From the NCBI RefSeq assembly GCF_016124325.1, contig NZ_WGNY01000019.1, positions 1-64,000 on the forward strand: a stretch of DNA of 64,000 nucleotides, read 5' to 3'. The notes under the pieces are model-generated. The model made no database searches. It had not been told where the DNA came from and was given only the letters and a program-made list of their open reading frames with translations. The DNA is from Phenylobacterium sp. (GTDB taxonomy: Bacteria > Pseudomonadota > Alphaproteobacteria > Caulobacterales > Caulobacteraceae). The translations under genes were made by a program, and so were the position numbers. This document shows positions 1-9,121 of this stretch, piece by piece (within the stretch, counting starts at the first letter, position 1; each line of letters opens with the position of its first letter).

Positions 1-543
1 GAAGTCGCCCGAGGGCTTGCGGCTGACGATGCTGACCGCGCCGCCGGTGGAGTTGCGGCCGAACAGCGTGCCCTGCGGGCCCTTCAGCACCTCGATGCGC
101 TCGATGTCGAACAGGGCCGTGCCCAGGCCCTGCGAGCGGCCGAGGTAGACGCCGTCGATGTAGACGCCGACGCCGGCGTCGCGGCTGGGCTGGTTGGCGT
201 CGAAGGGCACGATGCCGCGGATGCCGACCGTCAGGGCCGAACTGCGCGAGAAGAACGGCGCGATGCGCAGCGACGGCACGCCGCCGTCCATCAGGTCTTC
301 CAGGCTCTGGACGTGGCGGTCGGCCAATTGCTCCCCGCCGACCACCGAGATGGAGATGGGCGTCTTCTGGAGGTTGGTCTCGCGCTTCTCGGCGGTGACG
401 ACGACTTCCGCCAGGCCGGTGGAGCGGGCCTCGTCGTCGGCGGCCTCGGCCGCCCGGGCCGATACGTTCAGGACCAGCGCGGTCGCCGCGCCGAGAAACA
501 AGGCCGCGCGCCGTCCGCGCGTGGCGTGAGCCAGCCGAAACAT
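1..543 (-). CDS. TonB-dependent receptor, N-terminal part (runs off left edge)
   Basis: The first 181 residues of an outer-membrane TonB-dependent receptor; the rest lies beyond position 1. The start at 543 is followed by a signal peptide (about residues 1-30, Arg-rich then hydrophobic). A TonB-box-like EVVVTAEKRE follows at residue 46, then the plug domain with VGIRGI, DGVYLGRSQG and the strongly conserved IEVLKGPQGTLFGRNSTGGA. The plug style (ISISVV, 'GTLFGRN') matches the large receptor families of Caulobacterales and Sphingomonadales, which take up siderophores, glycans or other large nutrients; the substrate cannot be read from this part. It is divergent from the double-TetR regulator at 762, which is its likely regulator by position. 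Confidence 0.93.
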   Translation of the reverse strand, partial: MFRLAHATRGRRAALFLGAATALVLNVSARAAEAADDEARSTGLAEVVVTAEKRETNLQKTPISISVVGGEQLADRHVQSLEDLMDGGVPSLRIAPFFSRSSALTVGIRGIVPFDANQPSRDAGVGVYIDGVYLGRSQGLGTALFDIERIEVLKGPQGTLFGRNSTGGAVSIVSRKPSGDF

Positions 544-706
544 TCAGAACCCCCGTCGTTTGGATCGGCGGGAGGCTTACGTTTCGAACGTGTGAACAGC
601 GCGAAGCTTCTGTGATGAATGGATGAAGGCCGGCCCTTTCGGGTCCATCTACCCTTGATGCGGAAGGGGCGCCCAATCCGAGGGCGCGAGCGCCCGCGTT
701 TTCATC

Positions 707-723
707 GAACGGTCGTACAGTTC
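707..723. promoter_or_regulatory. Inverted repeat, candidate TetR-type operator
   Basis: A 17-bp imperfect palindrome: GAACGGT, spacer CGT, ACAGTTC (6 of 7 arm positions pair). It lies in the divergent intergenic region 544-761, 39 bp upstream of the start of the double-TetR gene. TetR-family regulators commonly bind such sites in a shared divergent promoter. The assignment is an inference from position and symmetry. Confidence 0.4.
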
Positions 724-761
724 CCTTTCGCGGCCGGCGCGGCGCAGGCTAGAAGAGGGCG

Positions 762-1946
762 ATGTCCGCACTCGGCAGCGACATGGCGTCGAACCGCCTG
801 GTGGAGGTGGCCACCGCGATCACCGTCGACGGCGGCCCGTCGGCGCTGACGGCCCGGGCGCTCGCCCAGCACGCGGGCGCCAGCCCGTCGGCGGTGAACT
901 ACCATTTCGGCGGCCGCGACGGGCTGTTGGGCGAGGTCCACCGCAACCTGCGGGGCCGGCGCGAGGCCTGGCGCCGGCGGCGGCTCGCGGAGGCCACGGC
1001 GGGGTCTCCGGCCTGGGCGTTCGTCGTGGCGGCGGTGTCGGACCTGGCTTTCGCCCAGCGCGGCGAGAGCCTGGCGCTGCTGGAGTTCGAGCCGATGGCC
1101 GGCGAGGCGCCCGCCGAACTCGCCCGCGCCATCCATGACGAACACGCGGCGCAGGACCGATTCTGGGCCGAGGCCGCGCGCCGCCTCGGCGGGGACGACG
1201 GCGCGGCGCTGGTCTGGAGCCACGTGGCGCGGACCGCCACGCGGTTCGCCCTGATCGACACGACGCCGGCCCCGGCGCTGCTGTGGCTGTCGCCGGCGAT
1301 GCTGCGGGTGGCCGAACGGCTCGATGGGCGGCCCACGCCCGCCGCCACCCCGTGGCTCGCCGCCGCGACCCCGCCGGGGACGCTGCCGGAGCGGCCGGCC
1401 GGCGCCCAGCGCCTGGTGGGCGCGGCGCTGCGGTTGATCGGCGAGCGGGGCCTCCACGCGGTGACGCTGCGCAGCGTCGCCCAGGCGGCGGGCCTGTCGC
1501 TGGCCTCGACCACCTACTTCTTCGAGACCAAGGCCGACATCGTCCATGCCGCCTTCACCCAGCTCCGCGACGGGATCTCCCACGCGACGCTCGACGCCGA
1601 CCGGCGGGCGGGCGACGTGGGCGACGCGCTGATCGGTCCGGCGGGCGAGATGCGCTGGGAAGTGGGGGCCATGCTCGCCCTGTTCCTGGCCGGGGCGCGC
1701 AACGACGACCTGCGGCCGGTGGCGCTGAGCCTGCGCCGGCTGTCGGGCCAGACGTCGGCGGCGTGGCTGGCGCGCCATGTCGCGGGGCCCTGCGACCGGC
1801 TGGATGCGTTCATCTGGTCCTGCTTCGGAATGGGCCTGCAGGAACACCTCCTGCATCTGGCGCCCGAGGCGCGGCGGGCGACCATGGACCTGACGGGCCA
1901 ACAGGCCGGCGCGCGCCTCTTTGGCATTTCCACCGACCCGGCCTGA
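762..1946 (+). CDS. Transcriptional regulator with two TetR-type HTH domains
   Basis: A 394-residue protein, about twice the usual TetR length (190-220). The first helix-turn-helix spans roughly residues 10-60 and contains LTARALAQHAGASPSAVNYHF followed by a ligand-domain-like helical region. A second complete TetR N-terminal domain begins near residue 215, with RLVGAALRLIGERGLHAVTL then AGLSLASTTYFFETKADI, again followed by a helical region. The frame is continuous with no internal stop, so it looks like a real fusion or internal duplication. TetR repressors normally bind DNA as dimers of single-domain chains, so this chain could act as a pseudo-dimer. Its neighbour is the divergent TonB receptor at 1-543, a likely target together with its own promoter. 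The ligand is unknown. Confidence 0.85.
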   Translation: MSALGSDMASNRLVEVATAITVDGGPSALTARALAQHAGASPSAVNYHFGGRDGLLGEVHRNLRGRREAWRRRRLAEATAGSPAWAFVVAAVSDLAFAQRGESLALLEFEPMAGEAPAELARAIHDEHAAQDRFWAEAARRLGGDDGAALVWSHVARTATRFALIDTTPAPALLWLSPAMLRVAERLDGRPTPAATPWLAAATPPGTLPERPAGAQRLVGAALRLIGERGLHAVTLRSVAQAAGLSLASTTYFFETKADIVHAAFTQLRDGISHATLDADRRAGDVGDALIGPAGEMRWEVGAMLALFLAGARNDDLRPVALSLRRLSGQTSAAWLARHVAGPCDRLDAFIWSCFGMGLQEHLLHLAPEARRATMDLTGQQAGARLFGISTDPA

Positions 1947-1964
1947 GCGGTCCGGGCGGGCGCC

Positions 1965-2714
1965 TCAGCCGGCGGACAGCGCCCGGGCGGCGAGATCGCG
2001 CCAGTGACGCGCCTCGGCGCGCAGCGGACCGGGGATCTTGCCGATGCGGCGGTCCATGTCGGCGACCATCTCGCGCGCCTCGGCGGTGCGGCCCGTGTGG
2101 GCGAGGAAGGCGGCGTGACGGGCCAGGCCCTCGAACCCGGCCATGCGCTCGGAGGCCTCGACGAACGCGGCCTCGGCCTCGGCGGTGCGGCCCAGGGCGT
2201 CGTAGGCGCGCGCCAGCGCCAGGACGGCCGGCGGGGAGAACGGATCGACGGTCTCGCCGCCGGGGATCAGGTCGAGCACCTCCAGCGCCTCGGCCGGACG
2301 CCCCAACTCGAGCAGCGCCTGGGCGCGGCCGAGCAGCAGCGAGGGGTCCTCGGCGTGCACTCCCTGGGCGGCCTCGCGATAGAGGGCTTCGGCCTCGGCG
2401 TGGTGGCCAAGCCCCGCCGCGGCGGCGGCCAGGCGCGACTGGTTGCGCACGGTGGGCGTCTCGTCGCACGCCCGTTTCGCCTCGCGGTATTCGCGCCCCG
2501 GATCGAGCACGGCGCGGGTCTCGGCGGCGAAGCGCTGGGCGCGCACGCCGCCGAACAGTTCCGGGGCGACGATCGCCAAGGCGTAGATCAGCGAGCCGAA
2601 CGGCAGCAGCAGGATGATCAGCAGCCACCAGTAGGGGCGGCCCGTGCGGACCACATGCACCGCCATGGCCAGCGAGAGCAGGAGGTAGAGGAGGCCGCCG
2701 CCGAGGAAGCTCAT
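1965..2714 (-). CDS. Membrane-anchored tetratricopeptide repeat protein
   Basis: A 249-residue protein starting MSFLGGGLLYLLL. Two N-terminal hydrophobic segments (about residues 4-20 and 28-50) are separated by a short RTGRPYWW turn. They are followed by a soluble region with TPR-like helices such as HHAEAEALYREAAQG, GRPAEALEVLDLI and GRTAEAEAAFVEA. The chosen start overlaps the stop of pth by 4 bp (ATGA), indicating translational coupling; a longer in-frame start inside pth is unlikely because the added sequence is Arg/Gly-rich and out of character. It is the last gene of an rplY-pth-TPR set. TPRs mediate protein-protein contacts, so it is probably an inner-membrane scaffold, but its partner is unknown. 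Confidence 0.8.
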   Translation of the reverse strand: MSFLGGGLLYLLLSLAMAVHVVRTGRPYWWLLIILLLPFGSLIYALAIVAPELFGGVRAQRFAAETRAVLDPGREYREAKRACDETPTVRNQSRLAAAAAGLGHHAEAEALYREAAQGVHAEDPSLLLGRAQALLELGRPAEALEVLDLIPGGETVDPFSPPAVLALARAYDALGRTAEAEAAFVEASERMAGFEGLARHAAFLAHTGRTAEAREMVADMDRRIGKIPGPLRAEARHWRDLAARALSAG

Positions 2715-3331
2715 GAGCCGTCCCTCGCCAGCTTGCGCGGATCGACCTTCTCCGCGGGCGCGAGGCGCATGACCTCGGTCTGGTACTTGTCGTCCTCGCC
2801 CGCCGCCAGCAGGGGCGCGGCGTCGGCGCAGGCCTGCAGCAGGGGCTCCACCCACTTCAGGTCGGCCTTGTGGAAATCGGAGAGCACGTGGCCGTGCACC
2901 AGCGCCTTGTCGCCCGGGTGACCGGTGCCCAGCCGGGCGCGGCGGAAGTCGGGGCCGACCTGGGCGACGATGGAACGCACCCCGTTGTTGCCGGCCGCGC
3001 CGCCGCCCGTCTTCATCCGGAAACGTCCCGGCGCGAGGTCGATCTCGTCGTAGAACACGACGAGGTCCGACGGCTGCAGCTTGAAGAACTTCAGCGCCTC
3101 GCCGACCGATCGGCCGCTTTCGTTGTAGTAGCCCTGGGGTTTCAGGAGGAGCGTCCTGACAGGGCCCTGCGGCGTTTCGATGGCGCCTTCGCTGGCCAGA
3201 GCCCGGAAACGCGAACGCGCCGCGGAGAAGCCCCAGCGGCGCGCGATCTCGTCAACGGCCATGAAGCCGATGTTGTGGCGGTTCTTGGCGTAGGTCTGGC
3301 CGGGATTCCCCAGCCCCGCGATGATGAGCAC
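2711..3331 (-). CDS. pth: Peptidyl-tRNA hydrolase
   Basis: Cytosolic enzyme (206 residues) that releases tRNA from peptidyl-tRNA dropped by stalled ribosomes. The family signature begins at the N-terminus (IIAGLGNPGQTYAKNRHNIG), including the catalytic His in RHNIGF. FYDEIDLAPG and the GGGAAGNNGVRSI loop follow, as expected for bacterial Pth. Length is normal, with a short extra C-terminal tail. It lies 27 bp downstream of rplY and overlaps the next gene by 4 bp, the common rplY-pth translation-associated pair. Confidence 0.97.
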   Translation of the reverse strand: MLIIAGLGNPGQTYAKNRHNIGFMAVDEIARRWGFSAARSRFRALASEGAIETPQGPVRTLLLKPQGYYNESGRSVGEALKFFKLQPSDLVVFYDEIDLAPGRFRMKTGGGAAGNNGVRSIVAQVGPDFRRARLGTGHPGDKALVHGHVLSDFHKADLKWVEPLLQACADAAPLLAAGEDDKYQTEVMRLAPAEKVDPRKLARDGS

Positions 3332-3358
3332 GCGCGGCCCCCGCGAAAGGGGCGAGGA

Positions 3359-3976
3359 TTATTCCTCGCCGGCCTCTTCGGCGGCTTCGCCTTCTTCACC
3401 CTCGGCGGCGGTCTCGGTCTTGGAGCCGGCGATCGAGGCGACGACCAGTTCCGGGTCCAGGGCGGTCGAGACCTTGGCGGGCAGCTTCAGGTCGCTGACG
3501 CGGATCGTGGCGCCGATCTCCAGGCCCTCCAGGTCGACCACGATCTCCTCGGGGATCGAATCGGCCGAGCAGGAGACGGCCACGGTGTGCAGCACCACGG
3601 CGAGGTTGCCGCCGCGCTTCAGGCCCGGGGCGGTTTCCTGGTGGGCGAAGTGCACCGGCACGTCGATGGTGATCTGCTGGTGCTCGTCGACCCGGTAGAG
3701 GTCGAAGTGCCACGGCTCATCGGTGACCGGATGCATGTCGACCGCCTTGGCGATCACCGGCTGGGTCTCCTTGCCGTACTTCAGGGTCACGAGGTGGCCC
3801 AGCAGCTTGCCCGTGTAGAGCGCCTTGCGGAACTCGTTCGACTTCACCGCGATCGCGACAGGGTCCTTGTCGCCGCCGTAGAGGACGCCCGGCACCTTGC
3901 CGGCGCGACGGACTTCACGCGCGTTACCCGTTCCGGTCTTTTCGCGCACTTCGACGTTCAAAACGATCTCGGCCAT
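3359..3976 (-). CDS. rplY: 50S ribosomal protein L25 (CTC family)
   Basis: A 205-residue L25/CTC protein. The N-terminal 5S-rRNA-binding domain begins AEIVLNVEVREKTGTGNARE and has the typical GKVPGVLYGG. The C-terminal TL5/CTC domain (about residues 95-190) includes PVHFAHQETAPGLKRGG and IPEEIVVDLEGLEIG, and the protein ends in an acidic Glu-rich tail. This long two-domain form is usual in alphaproteobacteria, while E. coli L25 has only the first domain. It binds 5S rRNA in the large subunit. It is first in an operon with pth and the TPR gene, and its leader carries two possible hairpins (see 3983-4021). Confidence 0.97.
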   Translation of the reverse strand: MAEIVLNVEVREKTGTGNAREVRRAGKVPGVLYGGDKDPVAIAVKSNEFRKALYTGKLLGHLVTLKYGKETQPVIAKAVDMHPVTDEPWHFDLYRVDEHQQITIDVPVHFAHQETAPGLKRGGNLAVVLHTVAVSCSADSIPEEIVVDLEGLEIGATIRVSDLKLPAKVSTALDPELVVASIAGSKTETAAEGEEGEAAEEAGEE

Positions 3977-3982
3977 GGCCTT

Positions 3983-4021
3983 GCCTCAAAACGAAGGCGC
4001 CGCGCGGCTCTCGCGCGCGGC
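3983..4021 (-). promoter_or_regulatory. Structured 5' leader of rplY
   Basis: Read on the minus strand, the leader has a perfect 8-bp hairpin (GCCGCGCG, 7-nt loop, CGCGCGGC; positions 3999-4021). A short GCCT/AGGC hairpin around a T-rich loop follows (3983-3998). The AGGC arm lies in the Shine-Dalgarno region before the rplY start at 3976, so the second hairpin could mask ribosome binding. Ribosomal protein genes are often controlled by their leaders; autoregulation here is only an inference. Confidence 0.35.
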
Positions 4022-4070
4022 GACGGAATTCCTGTGACCGATCCGGTCCGAAAGGTGGGCGTAGATACAC

Positions 4071-4087
4071 AAAACGCCCGGCGGGCG
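4071..4087 (-). terminator. Rho-independent terminator candidate
   Basis: On the minus strand a compact GC hairpin (CGCCCGCCGGGCG) is followed at once by TTTT. It sits just after the stop of the lipoprotein-like gene at 4110 and before the rplY leader, so it would separate the two units. The short loop makes it moderate evidence only. Confidence 0.45.
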
Positions 4088-4109
4088 CAACGGCGCCGTT
4101 GGCGCGCGT

Positions 4110-5159
4110 TCAGCTCTTCTTCTTGGTCTTGCGCGCCGGGGGCTTTTTCTTCTTCGCCGGATAGCCCTTGTCGACCGACTCCTGGGTAGGCACGAAGCGC
4201 GGCTCGTAGGGCTCGGGCAGCCCCGAGGCGCGGATCAGGCAGCGCCCGGTGTCCATCATGGCGTGCTGGCCCAGGCAGAAGATGTCCTCGTAGTTCGGCC
4301 GCGCGACCGCCAGGCACTGATAGAGGTTGAGCTTCGACGAGCGCATGCAGCCGCCGACATTCGGCTCTTCCATCAGGCCGAGCACGGTTTCGAGATGGTC
4401 GTCGCCCGCCTGGCCCAGGGCCGCCAGGGCGGCGATGGCGAGGCCGCGCACGACGGTCGGCGTATAGGGCTGGGCCACGGGATAGGCGGTGAGGCCGAGC
4501 ACCGGGGCGCCGCTCGAGGCCTGCATGAGCTGGGCGGTCTCGCCGGCGTCGCCGACCATGGCCGAGGACGACAGCGACTTGGCGCCGGCCAGGCGTTCGT
4601 CGCGGCCGATCACGTCCTTCTTCGACCAGGCCTGACGCTGGAGGTCGTAGGCCGACTGCTTGACCGCCTTGCCCTCGTCGTAGAGCGCCTGGGCCTGGCC
4701 GCCGAGGCCGGCGACGACGAGGCCGGCGGCGCTGTCGACGCCCGGCAGGCCGAGCACGTAGCGGGGGTTGCTCAGCAGTTCGTAGGTCACCTGCTGACGG
4801 GTCGCCGGATCCTTGGCGTACTGGCGCACGCCGTCGACGAAGGTCTTGTCCTGCAGGGCCGCCACCGCGGCGTAGGCGATGGCGCCGCGGACCAGCTGGC
4901 CCGGCTCGTAGGAGGCGCCCTCGCGCAGGGACTTGGCCACCCCTTCGCCGTCGGCGAAGTCCGGCGTGATGGCCGTGGCGCGGACCATGTAGAACCGATA
5001 AGCGCTGGCCAGCTCCACCAGCTTGGGCGACAGGGCCACGCTGGGCGGCGCAGGCGGCGGGGGCGGGGCGATCTCGGGCGGCGGCTCGGCGCAGGCGGCG
5101 GCCACGGCGGCGGCGAGGGCGATCCCGATCCAGGGCTTCAGTCGTGCGCGACGCGGCAT
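4110..5159 (-). CDS. Lipoprotein-like protein of unknown function
   Basis: 349 residues from the start MPRRARLKPW, preceded by the purine-rich Shine-Dalgarno GAGGGAGG; a start 87 bp further upstream exists but adds a non-signal-like stretch. The N-terminus has Arg/Lys residues, a hydrophobic Ala-rich core and a cysteine at residue 23 (VAAACAEPP). It is therefore a probable lipoprotein, although the lipobox is not ideal. A Pro-rich linker follows, then a mostly helical body (about 45-320) with four further cysteines in its last third (GGCMRSS, LYQCLAV, IFCLGQ, GRCLIR), which could form disulfides in the periplasm. The tail is very Lys-rich. No recognised enzyme motif is present. It is flanked by prs and rplY and probably transcribed alone. 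Confidence 0.75.
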   Translation of the reverse strand: MPRRARLKPWIGIALAAAVAAACAEPPPEIAPPPPPAPPSVALSPKLVELASAYRFYMVRATAITPDFADGEGVAKSLREGASYEPGQLVRGAIAYAAVAALQDKTFVDGVRQYAKDPATRQQVTYELLSNPRYVLGLPGVDSAAGLVVAGLGGQAQALYDEGKAVKQSAYDLQRQAWSKKDVIGRDERLAGAKSLSSSAMVGDAGETAQLMQASSGAPVLGLTAYPVAQPYTPTVVRGLAIAALAALGQAGDDHLETVLGLMEEPNVGGCMRSSKLNLYQCLAVARPNYEDIFCLGQHAMMDTGRCLIRASGLPEPYEPRFVPTQESVDKGYPAKKKKPPARKTKKKS

Positions 5160-5282
5160 CAGGCGGCCTCCCTCTGCGTGGAGTGGTTCTTCCGTGTTCC
5201 GCCCCCGAAACACCCTGCCATAACCGGCGTCGCGCGATCTGGGCAAGCAGGGCCGGCCCGATATCGCGCCAGCGGGCGCCGC

Positions 5283-6218
<936 letters not shown>

Positions 6219-6293
6219 CGGACCCCCCAGGACCATATTGTCGCGATGCGCGCGCTTCTATGCAGCGCCATCGCCCGAGTCCACCCCTCGCGG

Positions 6294-7058
6294 CTAGAGC
6301 AGGACGATGGCCGACAGCAGCCGGCCGTAGTCGGGTTCGCCCTGCTTGAACGCCCGCCGGTTGGAGAAGAACAGGTCGGCCTCGGCGCAGGTGTCGCGGC
6401 CGATCCACTCGCAGGCGGCGATTCCGGCGGCCCGCAGCCGCGCGAGCACGAAGGCGGGCAGGTCGAACTGGCGCTTCTCGTCGTTGGCGCCCGGCCCGAA
6501 GAAGCGGGCGTAGGCCGGATCGGCGTCGGTGAAGCGGGCCACATATTCCAGGCCCACCTCGTAGCTGGCCGGGCCAATGCAAGGACCGACGGCGGCCACG
6601 ATCCGATCCCGCCGCGCGCCGAGGCCCTCCATCCTGGCGATGGCCGCTTCGGCGACGCCGGTGAGCGCGCCCTTCCAGCCGGCGTGGGCGGCGCCCACGA
6701 CCCGCGCCTCGGCGTCGGCCAGCAGGATCGGGGCGCAGTCGGCGGCCAGGGCGCCGCAGATCACCCCCGGCGTCGCGGTGGCCACGCCGTCGACCTCCGG
6801 CGGTCGGTCCGGCCAGGCGCCCGTGACGGCGACCGCCTCGGCCGAGTGCACCTGATAGGCTGTGACCAGCGTTCCGCCGAGATGGGCCGCGGCGCGCCGG
6901 CGGTTCTCGGCCACGGCGGCGGGATCGTCGTTCGAGCCCTGGCCGACGTTCAGGCTGGCGTAGATTCCCTCCGACACGCCGCCCTGGCGCGTGAAGAACG
7001 CGTGGCGCACGCCCGGCAGGTCGAGCAGCGGCGAGGTCAGGACGGGGAGTTCAGGCAC
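6294..7058 (-). CDS. pgeF: Peptidoglycan editing factor / multicopper-oxidase-fold protein (YfiH family)
   Basis: 254 residues of the YfiH/DUF152 (laccase-domain) family. E. coli members remove mis-incorporated serine from peptidoglycan precursors, and other members cleave purine nucleosides. The metal-site signatures are visible: AADCAPILLAD and AAHAGWKGALTG, with VGPCIGPASYEV further on. The start is GTG at 7058, abutting the stop of the methyltransferase gene upstream without any gap. It is the last gene of the lgt-midA-pgeF unit, a common alphaproteobacterial order. Confidence 0.93.
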   Translation of the reverse strand: MPELPVLTSPLLDLPGVRHAFFTRQGGVSEGIYASLNVGQGSNDDPAAVAENRRRAAAHLGGTLVTAYQVHSAEAVAVTGAWPDRPPEVDGVATATPGVICGALAADCAPILLADAEARVVGAAHAGWKGALTGVAEAAIARMEGLGARRDRIVAAVGPCIGPASYEVGLEYVARFTDADPAYARFFGPGANDEKRQFDLPAFVLARLRAAGIAACEWIGRDTCAEADLFFSNRRAFKQGEPDYGRLLSAIVLL

Positions 7059-8114
7059 TCAGGCTTCCTCGAAGGCAGGCGGGACCCAGCCGGGTGAGTG
7101 GACGCAGCAGGCCTTGAAGAGTTCCCCCATCTGGTCGCCGCCGACCAGCCGGTGGAGCTGGCGACCGATCACGGCGGCCTTGTCGGGGCGGGCGCGGACC
7201 AGGGCTTCGGTGCGCTCGCCGATCCCGAGCCGGGCGAGGAACGCGGCCTGGGTAAAGATGGCGGACTCGGCGCCCTCGCGCTCGGCGGCCGCCATCACGG
7301 CGGGGAAGTCGGCGTGGACCGTGAGGTCGGCCTCGCCGGGGCAGGCCAGGGGATCGACCTTCTCATGGCGGCGGAGCGCCTGAAGCGTGTCGCCGAAGCC
7401 GGGCGTGTCGCGGCCGTAGTCGATCAGCAGGGCCGCGCCGCCGTCGCGGACGAGCCGTTCGCCGAGGAGGGCGCCGAGGGCTTCCTGGGCCGCCGAGACC
7501 TCGAAGACCGCGCCGTCGCGGGCGTCGGGCGGCGCGGCTGACGCCGGGACCAGCCCGAAGGCGAGATCGCCGTCCGGGTCCAGGCCCACCACCTGCTCCA
7601 TCCAGCCGGTCGCGGTGCGGACGAACTGGCGCGCGGGCAGGCAGTCCAGGAGCTCGTTGGCGATCAGCAGCATCGGCCGGCCCGCCGGGACGTCGTCGAG
7701 GGAGTCCGCCCAGGCCACGGCCTCGCCCAGCCGCTGCCGCTGGAGGTCCCGCAGCGGGCCGGAGGTCTCGACCAGCCAGACCACGGCGGCTTCGCGGAAG
7801 CCGGGGAGGGCGCGGCCGGCGCGCAGGACGTCCTCCATCAGCGTGCCGTCGCCCGGGCCCATCTCCACCAGCAGGAAGGGATCGGGCTCGCCCATCAGCC
7901 GCCAGGCCGAGGCGGCCCAGACGCCGATCAGTTCGCCGAACATCTGGCTGACCAGGGGCGCGGTGATGAAGTCGCCGCCGGCCCCCAGCGCCGGCCGCGT
8001 GGCGTAGTAGCCGTCCTGCGGATCGTGCAGGCAGGCGGTCATGTACTGGGCGATCGTCAGCGGCCCGGTCTGGGCGATCTGGGCCGCCAGCCGCGCCTTG
8101 AGGCCGGCGCTCAC
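7059..8114 (-). CDS. Class I SAM-dependent methyltransferase, MidA/NDUFAF7 family
   Basis: 351 residues of the DUF185 family. The mitochondrial relative (NDUFAF7/MidA) methylates an arginine in a complex I subunit; bacterial substrates are less certain. The N-terminus has the typical QTGPLTIAQYMTACLHDPQDGYY. The SAM-binding loop is LVEMGPGDGTLMEDVLRA, and LLIDYGRDTPGFGDTLQA is the conserved C-terminal half motif. The start is GTG at 8114 and overlaps the lgt stop by 4 bp (GTGA), so the two are probably coupled. Confidence 0.92.
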   Translation of the reverse strand: MSAGLKARLAAQIAQTGPLTIAQYMTACLHDPQDGYYATRPALGAGGDFITAPLVSQMFGELIGVWAASAWRLMGEPDPFLLVEMGPGDGTLMEDVLRAGRALPGFREAAVVWLVETSGPLRDLQRQRLGEAVAWADSLDDVPAGRPMLLIANELLDCLPARQFVRTATGWMEQVVGLDPDGDLAFGLVPASAAPPDARDGAVFEVSAAQEALGALLGERLVRDGGAALLIDYGRDTPGFGDTLQALRRHEKVDPLACPGEADLTVHADFPAVMAAAEREGAESAIFTQAAFLARLGIGERTEALVRARPDKAAVIGRQLHRLVGGDQMGELFKACCVHSPGWVPPAFEEA

Positions 8115-9007
8115 GCCTGTTTGGGCGCGGGCTGGCCGGCGAGCGGGGCCTCCTCGGCGGGGAGGGCCGCGGGCATCGGCTCACGCATGCCGCGCCAGAT
8201 CAGGAAGGCGCCGCCGAAGATCATGGGGATCGACAGGATCATCCCCATGGTCAGGCCGAAGGGGAAGTTCGGCATGCCGACGTCGGGCTCGCGCACGTTC
8301 TCGATGGCGATGCGGAAGAGGGCGTAGAAGACCAGGAAGACGCCCACGATCACGCCGCGGCGGTTGCCCAGCTTCGCCACATGGGTCGCCCAGCGCAGGA
8401 TGAGGAACAGGATCAGGCCCTCGAAGGCCGCCTCGTAGAGTTGGCTGGGATGGCGCGGCATGGAGCCGGCGGGGCAGTAGCCGTAGGTCTTCACGATCTG
8501 CTCGTTGCAGAACACCATGCCCCAGGGCAGATCGGTGGGGCGGCCCCAGAGCTCGCCGTTGATGAAGTTGGCGATGCGGCCGAGGAAGTGGCCGATCGGA
8601 TAGGCGGCGCAGACCACGTCGGCCATGCGCAGCAGGTCGAGCTTGTTGCGCCAGGCGAAGGCGATCATCGCGATGGAGACGCCGATGACGCCCCCGTGGA
8701 AGCTCATGCCGCCTTCCCAGACCTTCACGATGCCGATCGGGTTCTGCCAGATCATGGCGGGCGTGTAGAAGATGACGTGCCCCAGGCGGCCGCCCAGGAT
8801 CACGCCCAGCGCGATCCAGAGGATCAGGTCGTCCATCTGCTCGGGCGAGAAGGGCGCGGGGCGGTTCGTCCAGAGCTTCTTGTTGCGCAGCAGGCCTGTG
8901 GCGTATCGCCACCCCAGGAGGATGCCCGCGACGTAGGCCAGGGCGTACCAGCGGATGGCGAAAGGCCCGATGTGGACGAGGATCGGGTCGATGTTGGGGA
9001 ATTGCAC
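8111..9007 (-). CDS. lgt: Phosphatidylglycerol--prolipoprotein diacylglyceryl transferase
   Basis: Inner-membrane enzyme that adds diacylglycerol to the lipobox cysteine of prolipoproteins. It has 298 residues with about seven membrane segments. Key motifs are MSFHGGVIGV (catalytic HGG region) and the Lgt signature GRIANFINGELWGRPTD. The start is GTG at 9007, giving VQFPNIDPILVHIGP. A Pro-rich cytoplasmic tail follows the last helix. It is first of three tightly packed genes, all with GTG starts. The 114-bp gap to the divergent ubiK-like gene holds both promoters. Confidence 0.97.
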   Translation of the reverse strand: MQFPNIDPILVHIGPFAIRWYALAYVAGILLGWRYATGLLRNKKLWTNRPAPFSPEQMDDLILWIALGVILGGRLGHVIFYTPAMIWQNPIGIVKVWEGGMSFHGGVIGVSIAMIAFAWRNKLDLLRMADVVCAAYPIGHFLGRIANFINGELWGRPTDLPWGMVFCNEQIVKTYGYCPAGSMPRHPSQLYEAAFEGLILFLILRWATHVAKLGNRRGVIVGVFLVFYALFRIAIENVREPDVGMPNFPFGLTMGMILSIPMIFGGAFLIWRGMREPMPAALPAEEAPLAGQPAPKQA

Positions 9008-9121
9008 GTCGGGCTCCGCTCCGGCACCTGCGATGGGACTTAGACGAGAAGCCCTTCGCTTTCATCCCCCGAAAGGCCATATAGGGCGCGTGGCGGCCCG
9101 CCCGCGCGAAAGACCCAAGGA

